Below, one piece after another: positions 42,371 to 54,635 of a stretch of DNA of 64,000 nucleotides. Below the pieces are notes generated by a model. The model saw only the letters and a list, made by a program, of their open reading frames with translations. It was not told the origin of the DNA and made no database searches. The number at the start of each line of letters is the position of its first letter. Position 1 is the first letter of the stretch. Source of the stretch: Plenodomus lindquistii. Its lineage: Eukaryota > Ascomycota > Dothideomycetes > Pleosporales > Leptosphaeriaceae. The translations under genes were made by a program, and so were the position numbers. Location of the stretch: contig JANUWI010000003.1 in NCBI GenBank assembly GCA_025504975.1, positions 1 through 64,000 on the forward strand, written 5' to 3'.

Positions 42371-43539
42371 GTTACGATCAAGTTATCTTCGAGAACAAAA
42401 GTTGAGCTTGCTTTAAGGGCGGTGGAGAGACATGAACAGCCCGACTCACGTTGAACAGGTAGTGGCAGACGTGTGGTTGAGCAGCGCGGGGTTTTATATA
42501 CCAAAGCACAACGGCATCCGATGGGCTAAGACGTGAGTCAGGCTATCTGCTTGCATGTTCCTGCGGATCTATACATACCATAGGCTACCTAGTAGTTGGG
42601 ACGTTTGTCACCTCAGTAAACCACAGGTCCTTTGTGTTAGCGCAATCAGTGGCGCTCGTCCGAGGTTAAGGCAAGGGTCATAGCTGCAGATTGGAGGGGC
42701 GGAACTAACTCAGATAACGTGCGCGATGCTTTTTTGGGGCATTCTGGTGGGTCGTTTTACGACTCTTGCATGGGTTCATGATTCTCTCGCAATCCCACAT
42801 GGCATTCTGGTTGGTCACCTTAATGCTAATGTCTCAGGGTGTGAATCCATTTGATGTAGACTATCAGGGTCTCAATACTACAACGCATTCCAAAAACGCA
42901 TGGTGGCCCCGTGTCAAAGTCCGGCGTTGTTGATAGCATACAATGACAGTCTCATCTTTGTAATTTGGCGAATCAGCATCGGGCATAACGCGATCAATCT
43001 CGTCGACATTTGTCGGGCTGAGACTTTCCCCACCATTTCGTCGCGGGACAAACCTGGGGTAGCGTTAGGGCGGCTTTTCGGAAGTTCTCTAAGTGGTCTC
43101 GATGCCTCTTTCGGAAAAGCTGGCTGTCTTAATCGAGCGTAGCTCAAAGCTGGCGGAAAGCAGCATCTTGATCGTCAAATTGCTGATTGGTTGAGTAATT
43201 CTGCTCACATGATCCTCGTGATCATCGTCGTTCCGCCCTCTAGCACATCGACTCGACAAGAACGAGTAGTCGAGTGGTCGTACAGTTCTGAAAACTTTCG
43301 CATGTTCCGGAGCTGCATACGACGTATTCCAAAAGCTTGCTGCATTGACACTGGTTTTCGACGTCGACCTTGGGACTCCGGAATTCCTCTTTCACATGCG
43401 TCTCGGACAGGAATTGGGGTCCTGCTAGCCGTGCATCATTGTGACCAGACGCGCCGCTGTATGGCTCACCATCAACTCATAGACGGTCGACCCAGAAATG
43501 CTGCCAGCAACGTCTGCATTTCAGCATCGTTGCCTGACG
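42371..43539. other. Intergenic
   Basis: About 1.2 kb. The P450 TATA box lies at its left side (42494-42500). Short ORFs on both strands have no family resemblance. Confidence 0.5.
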
Positions 43540-44718
43540 TTAGACGAATTTCGTCTCATAGTAGCATATGTACCTTCCTTGTGTGCGAGCATCACTAGCC
43601 ATTTGACGGTGATAAATATCTCTTGCGTATGGTTCTTCGTAGTACTTGGACACCTCCCAGGTTCCGTCTTGCCGGAGGATGTAGCGTCGGGCAAGGGTGG
43701 ATACGCATGACTCAGTATTAGCCTTACAGTCGATTAATCGGAATGTAAAATTCGTCTCAGTTGCGGTATGTTCACCGTCTCTGAAGGTTGCAGGCCTTTT
43801 CCTGAGCATTTCCTGACGGAGAACCGATACAGTATCAGCGAGTCGCCGAGCAAGCAGGCGATTAGACGCCCAGTGGACACAGATGGATTCAAGGTTTTGA
43901 ACTTGCAGTAGAGGCTCGATCCATACAGGACGGTACAGCTGCGGAGGTTCTGCATCCTTCTGCTCCCATCCCAGCCACTCCTCGGCGGACTCTGGCGAGT
44001 CGGTTTTTCGCCAGGACGTTGATGTATTGTTGACCCTCAGAGATAGCTGCCGGAGAGAGATTCGTGAACTCGAGAGCAGGGTACAGAGATCGGTGTAGTG
44101 GTTGTATGCGTGTTGTAGAACCGCAGAGTCTGTAGACCGCAGCACGATTGGGTAGTGAGACGCGGTGGTGCCGCTTATGTTACTGCCTTCAACCAAGCTC
44201 AGTTCGATTCGCTTTATCAAACGGAGAGCGAATGGCGTCCTGTCGCACAGGAATGCAAACGCTGTTGCCAAAGCGAAATCACCTTTGAAGCTGAACAAGG
44301 CTGTTCCATACATGATCTCAGAAGCCTCGATATGAATTTGCTTGTTCGTCAGCAGTAGATTGACGTTGGGGCGATCGACTGAGTGGTATTTGAGGCCAAG
44401 TTGGTACGTCATGGACACGTGTTTTGGGATATTATAGATATCCTGAGTTCCAAAAGCGACATGGAGGTCAAATGTGGGGACTGACCACACTCGTCGGTGG
44501 GTTCGGGCATGGTGACACTGATATTTGTAGCCGTGGCGGCTGTAGAAACTGGTATCACGGTTTTGCGCCGGGCGATATGAATTGACCATTGCACTCTCGA
44601 GAGCAATAGTGCTGTGTTCTCCTGTGAGGGCATGCTCGTATATGAGATCGCGAATTTCTCGTGGGAGTTGCAAAAGCGGCGACGCAGCAGCTTGATCGTT
44701 GGGCTTAGTCGAGGCCAT
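43540..44718 (-). CDS. 2EXR-domain protein (F-box-like fungal family)
   Basis: This is a single exon of 392 residues from ATG 44718 (MASTKPNDQAAASP); an upstream in-frame ATG at 44808 would add 30 residues. The motif LLQLPREIRDLIYEHALTGE (about 15-34) is the 2EXR signature, a fungal domain related in layout to F-boxes. VNLLLTNKQIHIEASEIMYG follows, then SFKGDFALATAFAFLCD. The C-terminal half has weak repeat-like Leu patterns. Such proteins are numerous in filamentous ascomycetes and mostly uncharacterised; a ubiquitin-ligase adaptor role is only a guess. No lesion is seen. Confidence 0.75.
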   Translation of the reverse strand: MASTKPNDQAAASPLLQLPREIRDLIYEHALTGEHSTIALESAMVNSYRPAQNRDTSFYSRHGYKYQCHHARTHRRVWSVPTFDLHVAFGTQDIYNIPKHVSMTYQLGLKYHSVDRPNVNLLLTNKQIHIEASEIMYGTALFSFKGDFALATAFAFLCDRTPFALRLIKRIELSLVEGSNISGTTASHYPIVLRSTDSAVLQHAYNHYTDLCTLLSSSRISLRQLSLRVNNTSTSWRKTDSPESAEEWLGWEQKDAEPPQLYRPVWIEPLLQVQNLESICVHWASNRLLARRLADTVSVLRQEMLRKRPATFRDGEHTATETNFTFRLIDCKANTESCVSTLARRYILRQDGTWEVSKYYEEPYARDIYHRQMASDARTQGRYICYYETKFV

Positions 44719-45067
44719 TTTGGAGCGAAGCTTTTTGAAAGAGATGTTCTTATGGTTCTGCGCTTCGTAGCAAAGACAGGTTGATGACGAGGGAACGATG
44801 ATGCCCATCCTGCTTCTAATGAAGCGGGGATCGCTTAGCGCTCATTGGCTGAGCTGGTTCGGCACTTCGCAGCCGCGACCGCTTGGGACTGGATGTAATG
44901 ATGCCACTTCACATCTTCATGAAGACGACAGTCCCATCAAAGCACGACCATCACGACATGTTGTTTCCCTGCCGTATCAGGTACTAGCTAGGTGAGTTGG
45001 AACTATATTCCATTTCTGGTACTATCATTGCTCTCCGGTGCCTTTCACACATGCTAGATTCAAGGAC

Positions 45068-47036
45068 TCACAATACCTGACCAGTGTTCAGGTTGTAGTC
45101 CCACGTATCGCTCCCAACTCCTGCCAGAACGAATATGCTATCGTTCAGATCAAAATTTTGCTTGATATCCAGCAAGTTTCAATATCCCTCGCCATAGTAG
45201 TCCTTTGCAAACTCCTTGTTGAAGGGGTTCGCCTCATTCATGTACGCGCCGTAGTACCCACTCTCTCCATACTAGCTCTCTGTTCTGCTCATTCCACTCT
45301 GCTGCATGGTCCAGAGCTTTCTTGGGTGTACCAGCAGTCAAGGAAGTAGAGTTCACACCACCCGATATGAAATGTACATAGGCTGGGCACCATGCAGGAT
45401 TTAAAGTACTCCACAGCTCCGCTGAGGTGTTGCAAGCACCAGGACCACCCTGGAGGCCGATAGTGGCATATTTGCCCGCGGTCACGTTCTCACTTGATAT
45501 AACGGACTTGAGGTATCGCATTACATCCGAAGTGGGAGTCCCAATGAGTTCACGTCGTCCGAGTAAGCGAGAAGAGGAAAAGCCTTTGGAGCCCGCTACT
45601 TCACTGCCTGAGATGGTAGAGTAGAAGGCAATATAGTTATGGAACGTAGATTTGTTCATCGTGAGAGTGACGCTGCTTTTGGTACTGTTTCCAGGATTCA
45701 GCATGAGCTGCAGGAGAGCTTCGATCGCTGCGAGTGTCGTACTGAACGCCCAGAAAGTCTGTACCAGCAGCACACCGGTGAAAGTATGCTGAAATATAAG
45801 GCTCGGCATAAACTTGGACGCCGCATCGCCGTTGAACAAGGTTGCAGCACCTGCAAGCTCGGCGTCCATCAGATCCGGCATGTAACTCAAGTACTTGGCG
45901 ACAATGGCCCGCGAGGCTTCCTGGCCGGCATTGGTACCGAATCTTGGAGATATGGAGAGGCTGCTCATGTCAACATTACCAGGTGCGGGATAGTGCTTGG
46001 TCACATACTCCATGACTACACCGGACTGGCCGGCGCCGCCTACATGCAAAGCTCAGAACAGATCCGCATTCCTCTCGGCATTGACAATGGAAAATTCTCC
46101 GGTTGCAGTGGCGACTCGCATCTGGAGGACTTGGTTTGAAGCGAGACCGTGTGTGCGTTCCAGAGGGCCTTGGCCTCCTCCTTGAATGTAGCCGCCTAGG
46201 CCAACACTGGGATCCTGACCGGTAGTCATAACTTGACTTGGCTAAGAGCAAAGGAGAGAAAGTTCCCCACTGTTGTCCGCTGCCAACAACAAGCGCGTCT
46301 TTGACGGTTTTGTTTGTGACGTTCGATGGTGTCCAAGTGGTGGTACGCTCGGTATTCTGGAAGTTGCGAGTCCAGATAGAGAGAGGGCGTGTGCGCCGCT
46401 AGATCTGCAGTGGCGTATAAGTGAGAGTTGTGGGTCTACAAAGTGGAGCATGCTAATCTTCCATCGAGATCATGGCCAGTACCCTTGATCACAATGCGAA
46501 CGTTCCGATCTGGAGCCCACTTCAGCGCGTGAGAAACATGTGCCTCTGACGTTGCGTTGACAATGTATTGAGGCAGTGATCCAATACTGCAACCTCGTTC
46601 ACTCGAGTAGCCATCAGCAGCATCTGGCAAACAAGCATAGTTGGCGAAACTTTGGTAGTCTATTGACTCAGGCTGCTCTGCATGAAGCATTCCGCTCTTC
46701 CAGTTCGCTTTGACTGTATCACAGGAGACGGACGATACGAACGGGCCGCTTGTCCAACATGGAAACGCCACGGGAGCGGTCCGGAGCAGCGAGCCATTGA
46801 TGGTCCTATTGAGCGATTGCCAGTCGTTAGCAAAAGGCCAGGACACATCGAGCGATGTTTATTTGCACAGAGGTTCCCCCGATTGGGTAATGGTGCTTGC
46901 ACTCGCAAGCACTGGCGTTAAGCGTTAAGAGAGATTGGACACGAATGCTGAAGACAATGAGTATAGGAACGAACGTGGATGAGACGAGACTCCTGATGAT
47001 TCCCTGTGACTGAGCAACCGGATATTTTATAGCCAT
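45068..47036 (-). pseudogene. BBE-type FAD-linked oxidoreductase, disrupted
   Basis: The family uses covalently bound FAD to oxidise small molecules and is often secreted. The N-terminus (MAIKYPVAQSQG at about 47036, with hydrophobic SSTFVPILIVFSI) resembles a signal anchor. Then come NDWQSLNRTINGSLLRTAP, VRIVIKGTGHDLDGR (FAD-binding), LSIWTRNFQN, VGSGQQWGT, and in another frame VGLGGYIQ and QGPLERTHGLASNQVLQMRV, then DLF*ALHVGGAGQSGVV, where the family has Trp. Near the end GAYMNEANPFNKEF and DIKQNFDLNDSIFVLAGVGS appear after a frame change near 45260, with a TGA inside YGEGY*NLL. Several frame changes and two likely TGG-to-TGA stops make it a pseudogene. Confidence 0.75.
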
Positions 47037-48911
47037 AACAATTTCGACAGTCTGCCGGCATTGCGCGTATAGGTCTACGATGTTCTCTTTATAAAGCAAC
47101 GGAGTCATGGCAAGGGTCCATTTAGACCGCGTGAGAACTCAACAATGAAACACTCAAGTGGGCCGCCGGTTAGAATGTTGGATAAGCAGCCTCACGGTAC
47201 GGGCCCCGACGGCATTGGCCATATGAATTGTTGTCGCCACAATGGCCAAAGATTACGTTTGCAAGCATCTAAGCGCCATCAGGCAATGCCTCATGCTGTT
47301 GCAACCATATAGCGAAGAAGAGAAGATCTTCCATCGAACGGTTGTGGAGCCTGACATTCTCATCTAGCCAACTGGGATCGCTCACAATAACGATGAATCA
47401 ATGAGTCTGGAAGTTAGCGGGCATGACCATCTCTCAACCGAGTGAAAGGCTATTGGATCTACGGTGTAACACGTCAATGCAGGGAGACATACCATCCGCA
47501 TGAGCAGGAGGGTCTTCTTTGTCATTGGCATTGGCTAAGTCTGAATTCTACGAGATTTCATACTTTTGACCTACAGTATAGATCTTCGTCTGTTGCGCAG
47601 TACAGTACTTGTACCATGTTCTTCCTGTCAAGGGGGTCGGTCCCGTTATTTTGTTCTAGTGACTTGCAGTGCGTTAGTCTTCTTTGCGCTTGCGACGAGA
47701 CAACGGCAGAGTTTGGACTTACCTTTTCGGGCATCAAAAGGCACCATGGGCAGGTCGATGCATGTGAACGTGTGAAACATGGTAAAGAGCGCTTACTCAC
47801 GCCCCGGCTTCGGCTCCCCTCCACAGTATAGTTAACAAGGCTGACGCTAAATTAGCGTGCGGATCATCGAGTCCAGTGCAAAACCCCAACTCAATCAACA
47901 TCCAGACCACAAAACGATTTTAGACATGAACCACGTCTATACCTTCCACGACGGATTGTTTTGCAGGTGGAGACCGTGGTGATTGGGCCACGACAGTCTC
48001 GGCTTCAAGATCGGCACTGCAAGAAGTACTGTTCCGCCGTCGAGATACAAACTCAGCAAGCCACGACGTGTTACACCACGAAAAATGATAGACACATGTC
48101 ATCGGTATCTCTCTTGAGACTTCAGCTCCCACAATCCTTGTCGTCTTGTGGCGAATGCCAGCTTTCATTCGACCTAGAATCACCGGCGGTCCTTAATCTC
48201 TTGCGCACGCAAAGCACTGTGCAGGGCAATGCCTTGCGCAATGTTATATGTGCTTTGGTTTCAACAATAAACTCCGCACCAGCTCAAGTATATTGGTCTC
48301 TAAATATACTGTGCTTCGCTCACTGTGCGCCAGGACAATTCGCCGACGTGTCAAAAACAATATCCGACCTGAACGCCACAATTCCAGCTGAAGGAGAACA
48401 TTGACGGAAGGGTCCATGCACCCCCGTACTTTTGCAGGGGTTGGTAGATCAACACCACAATTTCACGCCCCGTATCATCCCATTTAAGCTTCGCCGGCAC
48501 TATATGGGAACCTTGACTATTTTCGATGTTTCTCAACCTACACGAGCTTGCCCAAAGTAGGAAGATTAGGAAGATGATCTCCTCCGACAATCGACGGCTG
48601 AGCTCAACCCTGTAGGCCTTGGGAAAATTCTAAGGGTCGAACGCCTCCTAAAGTCGCATTGTCGGTGTTGCATGTGCCCTAGCTTCATGCGTCTCGCGGA
48701 GGGGGGTTGATAGGATCGGGCCCCGAGTGTATCCCAGCTTGCAGCTGGCTATCTGCATGTGTATAGTCTGCCCTATATAATGTGTTCCACCTTCAGAGCC
48801 TCTTTACAAGTATCTCATATCAATCTTTACTTGACGGCGAGAGGCTCAGTCGAGACGCGAGAGATTATCCTCCATACCTCAATTCCGACAACGAGCTGTT
48901 CGAAATCCAGG
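47037..48911. other. Long intergenic region
   Basis: About 1.9 kb. Small ORFs are present on both strands without recognisable families. The right end holds the peroxidase promoter, with TATATAA at 48774-48780. Confidence 0.45.
48774..48780 (+). promoter_or_regulatory. TATA box of the peroxidase gene
   Basis: A perfect TATATAA lies 132 bp upstream of the peroxidase start codon, a usual distance for a regulated fungal promoter. Confidence 0.5.
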
Positions 48912-50001
48912 ATGGTGCTCCCCAAGGCGATTCTAGCTGCGTTTGCGCTCTTGAATCTGACAGCAGCTGGTCCTCTTGAGCATCGCGAGGCTCAGCCAGG
49001 CCTCATAGATGATCTCCTCACCGGTGTCCTGAGCCCTATCGGACAACTGGTCAAAGACGTACTGAGTGGAGCCAAGTCTGCTATTGATGACACCATCTCA
49101 AGCAAACCTCTGACTTGCTCTTTGTCGTTACTAGGATCCGAAAAATGTTGCGTTTGTACGTCGTCAAGTCCTTAATATTGAGTTACTGCTGACGCTCATA
49201 GGGTGGGACGTATCTGCCGAGCTCACAAGCAAGTTCAAAGAATCGGACGGGCAATGTAACGATAACGCACGTGCTGCTGTCCGCATGGGATTCCACGATG
49301 CAGGCGCGTGGGACAAGAGCTCACCCAACGGCGGTGCAGATGGCTCGCTTCTCATGGACTTTGGCGAGCAAGATCGCGCAGAAAACAATGGCTTGCAAAG
49401 CATTCGCACACTTCTCCGCGGCGTACAATCGAAATACAAAGTCGGATACGCCGACCTCGCACAGTACGCGCACAACCACGCGACTATTTCGTGCCCCAAG
49501 GGACCACGCGTCCGAACATTCGTTGGCCGCAAGGACGCTACAAAGGCAGCTCCGACCGGTCTCCTGCCAGATGTACATGACAGCGCCGACAATCTCATTG
49601 CACTTTTCGCCAACAAGGGCTTCACCGCACATGACCTTGCAGCACTTGTTGGTGCGCATGCCACTGCTCGCCAACGCTTCGTCGATACCAGCCCGGCTGC
49701 CGTCAACAAGCCTCTTGACACGACGATCGGCGTGTGGGATGTTGAATTTTACAACGATACACTGAACAATCCCGCAGGCGCCACAGCAGAGCAGAAGGTG
49801 TTTGTGCTGCCATCAGACAAGGTGTTGTCGACCCATCCTGAGATCAGCGACGAGTGGAAATCATTCGTGGGCGATCAGCCGCATTGGAATGAGGACTATG
49901 CGAAAGCATATGTAAGGATGAGTCTGCTCGGTGTGGACAACTTGAACAATTTGGTGGATTGCACAAAGACGTTGCCTGCTAGTAGGAAGTCATTCCCTTG
50001 A
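48912..50001 (+). CDS. Secreted class II (ligninase-type) heme peroxidase
   Basis: The exons are 48912-49155 and 49202-50001, with a 46-nt intron (GTACGT...TAG), giving 347 residues. The signal peptide is MVLPKAILAAFALLNLTAAG. Distal heme residues Arg109 and His113 lie in AAVRMGFHDAGAW, GGADGSLLMD follows, and the proximal His234 is in LVGAHATARQRF. The C-terminus has YVRMSLLGVDNLNNLVDC. Class II peroxidases oxidise phenolics with hydrogen peroxide; the ascomycete relatives are not proven lignin peroxidases. I could not identify Mn-binding or surface-Trp residues with confidence, so the substrate is open. The gene looks intact. Confidence 0.88.
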
Positions 50002-50860
50002 ATCGGGAAGACTCATTCCTCATTCATCTTGCGTTTTAGCTATTAGCATTCCGCGTCTAGAAAATTCGCTCCGAGATTGCTAGTTTGCATATCTATGCAA
50101 TGTTCTTTGGTAGGAAAAGAGTGTTACTGCAGGTTCGCTGTCACGCACATATCTCAATTTTTTGCCTTTGAAGATGCTGCAATGATAGAGTCCTCAATGA
50201 GCTCTTTTGTTGGGTAAGCTAAGTACCGTATTCTATGCAACATGAATTGAAATTATTGGTCAGCCAAAGAGATAATCTTACCACTTCGACAGCAGCACTC
50301 AAGACGCCGCACTATTTCATCTGCGTGGCGCTCTGCGACACATGACTGTTCCCATCGCTGCCTCCCTCTGAGATGGCTGTTCCCGGAGTATAAAAGTGAC
50401 GTTACCGCAGGGGATGCAGCATATCTCTTGGACTTGTCATGGTCAGAATGGTGTACTGCACCACTATGAGATGGATGGTCAAGACCATTAGTAGCCTAAG
50501 GCGGCTTCCAAGCTTGATGCTAGTCGCGTTGTTATGGAATCCCGCCGCAGACGGCGCAATCCTTGAGCAAGCGAGACAACTATCATCTGGATGAGTCAGA
50601 GGCTATTGTGGTGGGATTGTGCGGGTCTGGTGGGGTACGTTTTGTCAGCTGCATGAAAGATCGATATTATTGGGGTTTGTAGTTGTGGAAGAATAGCCCA
50701 GATTCAATTGGCCGCGTCTGCTTCTCGGGACGATGAGAATAGACGATGAGGCAATGTGACGACCTAGGAATGTGGCTGTGTGTGACAAGATAAGTTTCAG
50801 CAGTAAAGGGCCGGAAGTATACTTTGATAGAGACTCCAGAATAGTTGATTGATTGTTCTC
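50002..50860. other. Intergenic
   Basis: These 859 bp lie between convergent genes. No gene or RNA is recognised. Confidence 0.5.
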
Positions 50861-52297
50861 CTAGTCATCATCGGACTCGAACTCATCATCGGACTCGAAC
50901 GCATCATCGGACTCGATTTCAATATAAGCTCGCGGCTTCTTCCCGGGGTACTCCATCTTCGAGCCATCCATCGAATACACACCATCAGCCCGTCCCACCA
51001 ATAGGGGCAGTAATTTATACTTGTCGTCCAAGCCACTGAACAATGCAGCCTCTAGGACGGAGAACTCTTCAGAGTCATATAGACTTACGTTATCGAGTAC
51101 GAGTTTCTGGAAACGCCCTGGACCGTCAAATTCGTGCAGTTCGCCCCAGCCATCTTCCATTAGGACATCCTTCAGTGTGAGCGTTGGCAGCAGTACGAAG
51201 CCCTCTGTGATGCGATTGATGATTGCCCATAAGAAGTGGTCAGGAATTTCGTAGTCTACAACACTGATTTTGTATGACTGTAAACCGGGAGGGAAGGAAA
51301 CTCGTGCCAATGTCTCGACAAGATCCTGGAACCGGAACAGCACGTATGTATCAACAACAAGTTGAAAAGATGTGAGGTCTGGACAACACGAGCTGACGTC
51401 GAAGTCTGCCAGTAGAAAGTGTGTGCAATGGAGCGTTAGGTGACGAAGGTTTTTTGGGAATAACGGTGGATTTGTTTTCAGGGACGGAGTATCAAATATC
51501 ATACTTTGTTCAATATCCGAATCCCCGAATTCTGTGAGGAGGGTTGCGCCTTCGATCTGCGCACTGAGTCCTGATTGTTCGAGAACACAAATTATGAGCT
51601 ACGATCATCAGTGTATGTAAGAGCTTGACGCAGCACCGATTCAAGAGTACAGCGCATTAAGGCAAGGCGAGCTAGAACCTACATGAAATGGATCGGGTAG
51701 CGATACTGAGGCTGTGAGCTCATCAGTGTCCAGCTCAAACTCATCGAGTCGGTCGTAGGCAACCAGCCGTACCCGATCTATCCAATGGCGAATCCGGGGC
51801 GTTCGGTGAAGAATTGTCATAAGCATTGATGCAAATCGTTCTTCGAGCCATTGTTTCCTCGTCTGCACAAGATGACGGAGTTTGATGATTTGATCTTCTT
51901 GATGTGTTTTCGTCGTGGCAGCCCAGTGGTCGAAGCCCTCCCAGCCACGGAGGACGGTGGTACTCAGGTTTTCCATTGCCCAATCCTCATCCTTGATCAT
52001 GAGCCGCTCATGGTCGAAAGTAAGGCACGTGATCTGCTTTCCAATGCGGTCGAGCTCAACTAGGTTCGCCAAGTTTTGCATGCTAGATTCCGCCGATTGG
52101 GTCGGATGTAGCTCGACGATATGGACGAAGGCCTGAGATGCCGCGACATTGATAGCATGGCTGACCAAGCGGGCGTTGTAGACGCTTTCCCTTTCTTTCT
52201 TGACGTACACCGGGAGGGCTTTCACTGCCGCTAGATCAACATGTGGGAGCAGGTACGAGAGTATTTCAATCCGCAATTCGAGCGGAAGGGCCTCCAT
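50861..52297 (-). CDS. F-box protein
   Basis: The exons are 52297-51683 and 51598-50861. The 84-nt intron (GTAGGT...TAG, with CTGAT-like branch sequence) joins LPDPFH to LIICVLEQSG in phase 0. The spliced length is 1353 nt, giving 450 residues. The start MEALPLELRIEILSYLLPHV is an F-box, the domain that links substrates to SCF ubiquitin ligases through Skp1. The rest has Leu-rich patterns (LRHLTLHCTHFL, LPTLTLKDVLME) like divergent leucine-rich repeats. The C-terminus ends in short acidic repeats (ESDDAFESDDEFESDDD), encoded by a small tandem DNA repeat at about 50863-50915. The substrate is unknown. Confidence 0.8.
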
Positions 52298-52916
52298 CGC
52301 GTAGACGGACGCGTCGTGTCGTGTTGTTTGTTTGCTGAGGCTGGCGGGGAAGGCTGGGCAAGAAGCGGCTGGCCTTCCACAACGCGACTAGCTCCGATCA
52401 CCCACGCTGGGTTCCACACCCACTGTGAGGCTCTCAACCTCGATCCTTGCTGAAAAGCCTCTCCCGCTGTGCTTTGGCGCACTCAACAGCTGGGGCGTTT
52501 CGGGCAATCATGCACGTCTGCAAACGGGTGACGACATGCCGACTGATGGTGGGCCGATGGTCCTGGCGTGCTAGTCCCTTTCCCCGCCTTTTCTCCGCAG
52601 ATCTCTCGCACAGATTCTCGGTCCGATCGTGAAAGGCGCGTCGACTGATGACGATGAAGCGGATTGTCTGCTCATTTGGGCAATTTGAGGTGTTTCCGAT
52701 GACTTTTCCGACCCATGTTGCGGATGAGGGCGGCGATGCTGCCAAGGTGTGGAGTGAATGCACGTGCCGTCGTGGTACATGATTATGTTCTGATTCAGGG
52801 CATTATGGGACGACGACTTTAAGTACCGGCGATCAACCTTTGACGAATCTTCCGTCACGGCAACTCCAAATCCACTGCACTAGTCAGTTACCTCCTATTG
52901 AAGCTTCAAAGTCGCC
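52298..52916. other. Divergent intergenic region
   Basis: These 619 bp lie between the divergent F-box and alpha-galactosidase genes and presumably hold both promoters. No clear motif was identified. Confidence 0.45.
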
Positions 52917-54440
52917 ATGGTCGGTCCATCAACACTCGCCGCCAGCGCTGCTCTCCTCCTTGGAGTAACAGACGCCTACTACCACGACAAGCGCCAAACC
53001 GGCAATGAGAACCCAACCGTCGTGATCCCAGGAGCCTCCTCCTACAATGGCCTTAACCTCGTCCCCCAAATGGGATGGAACAACTGGAACGCCTTCCACT
53101 GCGACGTCAACGAGTCCCTTCTCCTAACAACCGCGCAAGACATGGTCGACTACGGCCTCCGCGACCTAGGCTACAACCACATCGTTCTCGACGATTGTTG
53201 GGCCGTCGGACGCAACTCCAGCGGCTACCTCATCGCAGATGAGTACAAGTTTCCCAGCGGCATTAAATCCATCGTTGACCGGATCCACGCGCTCGGCTTC
53301 AAATTCGGAATGTACAGCTCCGCGGGTGTGCTGACGTGTGGTCGCTTTCCCGGCTCGCTAGGCTACGAGACACAAGACGCTGATCTCTGGGCTTCATGGG
53401 GCGTCGATTACCTCAAGTACGATAATTGCTTCAACCAAGGCCAGTCCGGCACCCCGAAGCTCTCTTTCGACAGATACAAAGTCATGTCTGATGCACTCAA
53501 CGCCACAGGTCGTGAAATGGTCTACGCAATGTGCAATTGGGGCAATGACGACCCCTACGACTGGGCCTATAGAATTGCAAATTCTGGACGCATGAGCGGC
53601 GACATCTACGATAGCTTCAACCGCCCAGACGACAGATGTCCGTGTACCGAGGCCGTAGGCTGCGCATGGCCTGGTTTCCACTGCTCAGTCATGAACATCT
53701 TGAACAAGATGCCTGCCATCACATCCCGAACCATGTCCGGATACTTCAACGACATGGACATGTTGGAGGTCGGTAACGGCGGACAGTCAGATTCAGAATA
53801 CGTCGTGCATTTCAGCATGTGGGCCATCAACTCCTCCCCAATGCTCATCGGGACAAACGTCGGCACGTTATCCCCCGCTAACCTGGCCATCTACTCCAAC
53901 CCCGCCATCCTAGCTATCAACCAGGACACCAGCGCTGGAGCAGCAAAACGCGTGTGGCGCTACCTCGCAGACGCAGATGACAACGGCCAAGGCGAAATTT
54001 CCCTCTGGACCCGCACCCTAGCCAACGGCGACCGCGTCGTTGCACTCCTCAATGCAGCAAACATCACCATGAACATGAACGTTACCATTGACGAGGTCTT
54101 CTTCGACGAAAGGACCGCGGGCGCATACCGAGCTCCTCCCGAGTTGAGTCAGACGTGGGATGTTTTCGATCTGTGGGCGCATCGCATGAATGAGACCGAG
54201 GCTGCTGCCGTGCTGAACGGGACGAGTGCTGATATCTCGCCGAATAGCACGACAAGGTTCAATGCTACTGCGACGAGTTATGCGGATGGTGTTGCGAGTG
54301 GGCATCCTGCGCTTTGGGGTAGCCGGGTCGGCAGCTTGGAGCCTAGTGGTACTTTTACTGCGGAGATTGCTAGACACTCGGTTGGTGTGTATAGGCTCCG
54401 GTCTCGGGAGGCTGCGTTGAGGAAGAGGGATGAATTGTGA
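52917..54440 (+). CDS. Secreted GH27 alpha-galactosidase
   Basis: This is a single exon of 507 residues from ATG 52917. It hydrolyses terminal alpha-linked galactose in galactomannans and raffinose-type sugars. The signal peptide is MVGPSTLAASAALLLGVTDA. The GH27 barrel starts with PQMGWNNWNAFHCDVNE (about 50-66). LDDCW is at 91-95, the nucleophile is Asp169 in YLKYDNC, the probable acid/base is Asp229 in RMSGDIYDSF, and GYFNDMDMLEVGNG is at 275-288. The C-terminal beta domain includes several NxS/T sites (NITMNMNVT, NGTSADISPNSTT). Length and motifs are normal. Confidence 0.93.
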   Translation: MVGPSTLAASAALLLGVTDAYYHDKRQTGNENPTVVIPGASSYNGLNLVPQMGWNNWNAFHCDVNESLLLTTAQDMVDYGLRDLGYNHIVLDDCWAVGRNSSGYLIADEYKFPSGIKSIVDRIHALGFKFGMYSSAGVLTCGRFPGSLGYETQDADLWASWGVDYLKYDNCFNQGQSGTPKLSFDRYKVMSDALNATGREMVYAMCNWGNDDPYDWAYRIANSGRMSGDIYDSFNRPDDRCPCTEAVGCAWPGFHCSVMNILNKMPAITSRTMSGYFNDMDMLEVGNGGQSDSEYVVHFSMWAINSSPMLIGTNVGTLSPANLAIYSNPAILAINQDTSAGAAKRVWRYLADADDNGQGEISLWTRTLANGDRVVALLNAANITMNMNVTIDEVFFDERTAGAYRAPPELSQTWDVFDLWAHRMNETEAAAVLNGTSADISPNSTTRFNATATSYADGVASGHPALWGSRVGSLEPSGTFTAEIARHSVGVYRLRSREAALRKRDEL

Positions 54441-54635
54441 GGCTCCTTATGATGTTGTGGCCCTTTTCAAACTTGTCAAAGAAAGGAACGAATGAGCAAA
54501 GTACTTTGCAGCGCCGCGTATGCGCGTATCATAATCATGATTTATTGAATGGATGAATTAATTTTGAGATTTTGATATGTCTAGCTTGTACCTCACTACA
54601 TCTCGAACATCTCCATACGCGATGCTCTATCCTCA

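Noticed and set aside
40493..50001. Secondary-metabolite gene cluster (P450, FAD oxidoreductase, peroxidase)
   Set aside because: There is no polyketide synthase, peptide synthetase or terpene cyclase. The FAD oxidoreductase is dead and the genes are separated by unrelated ones.
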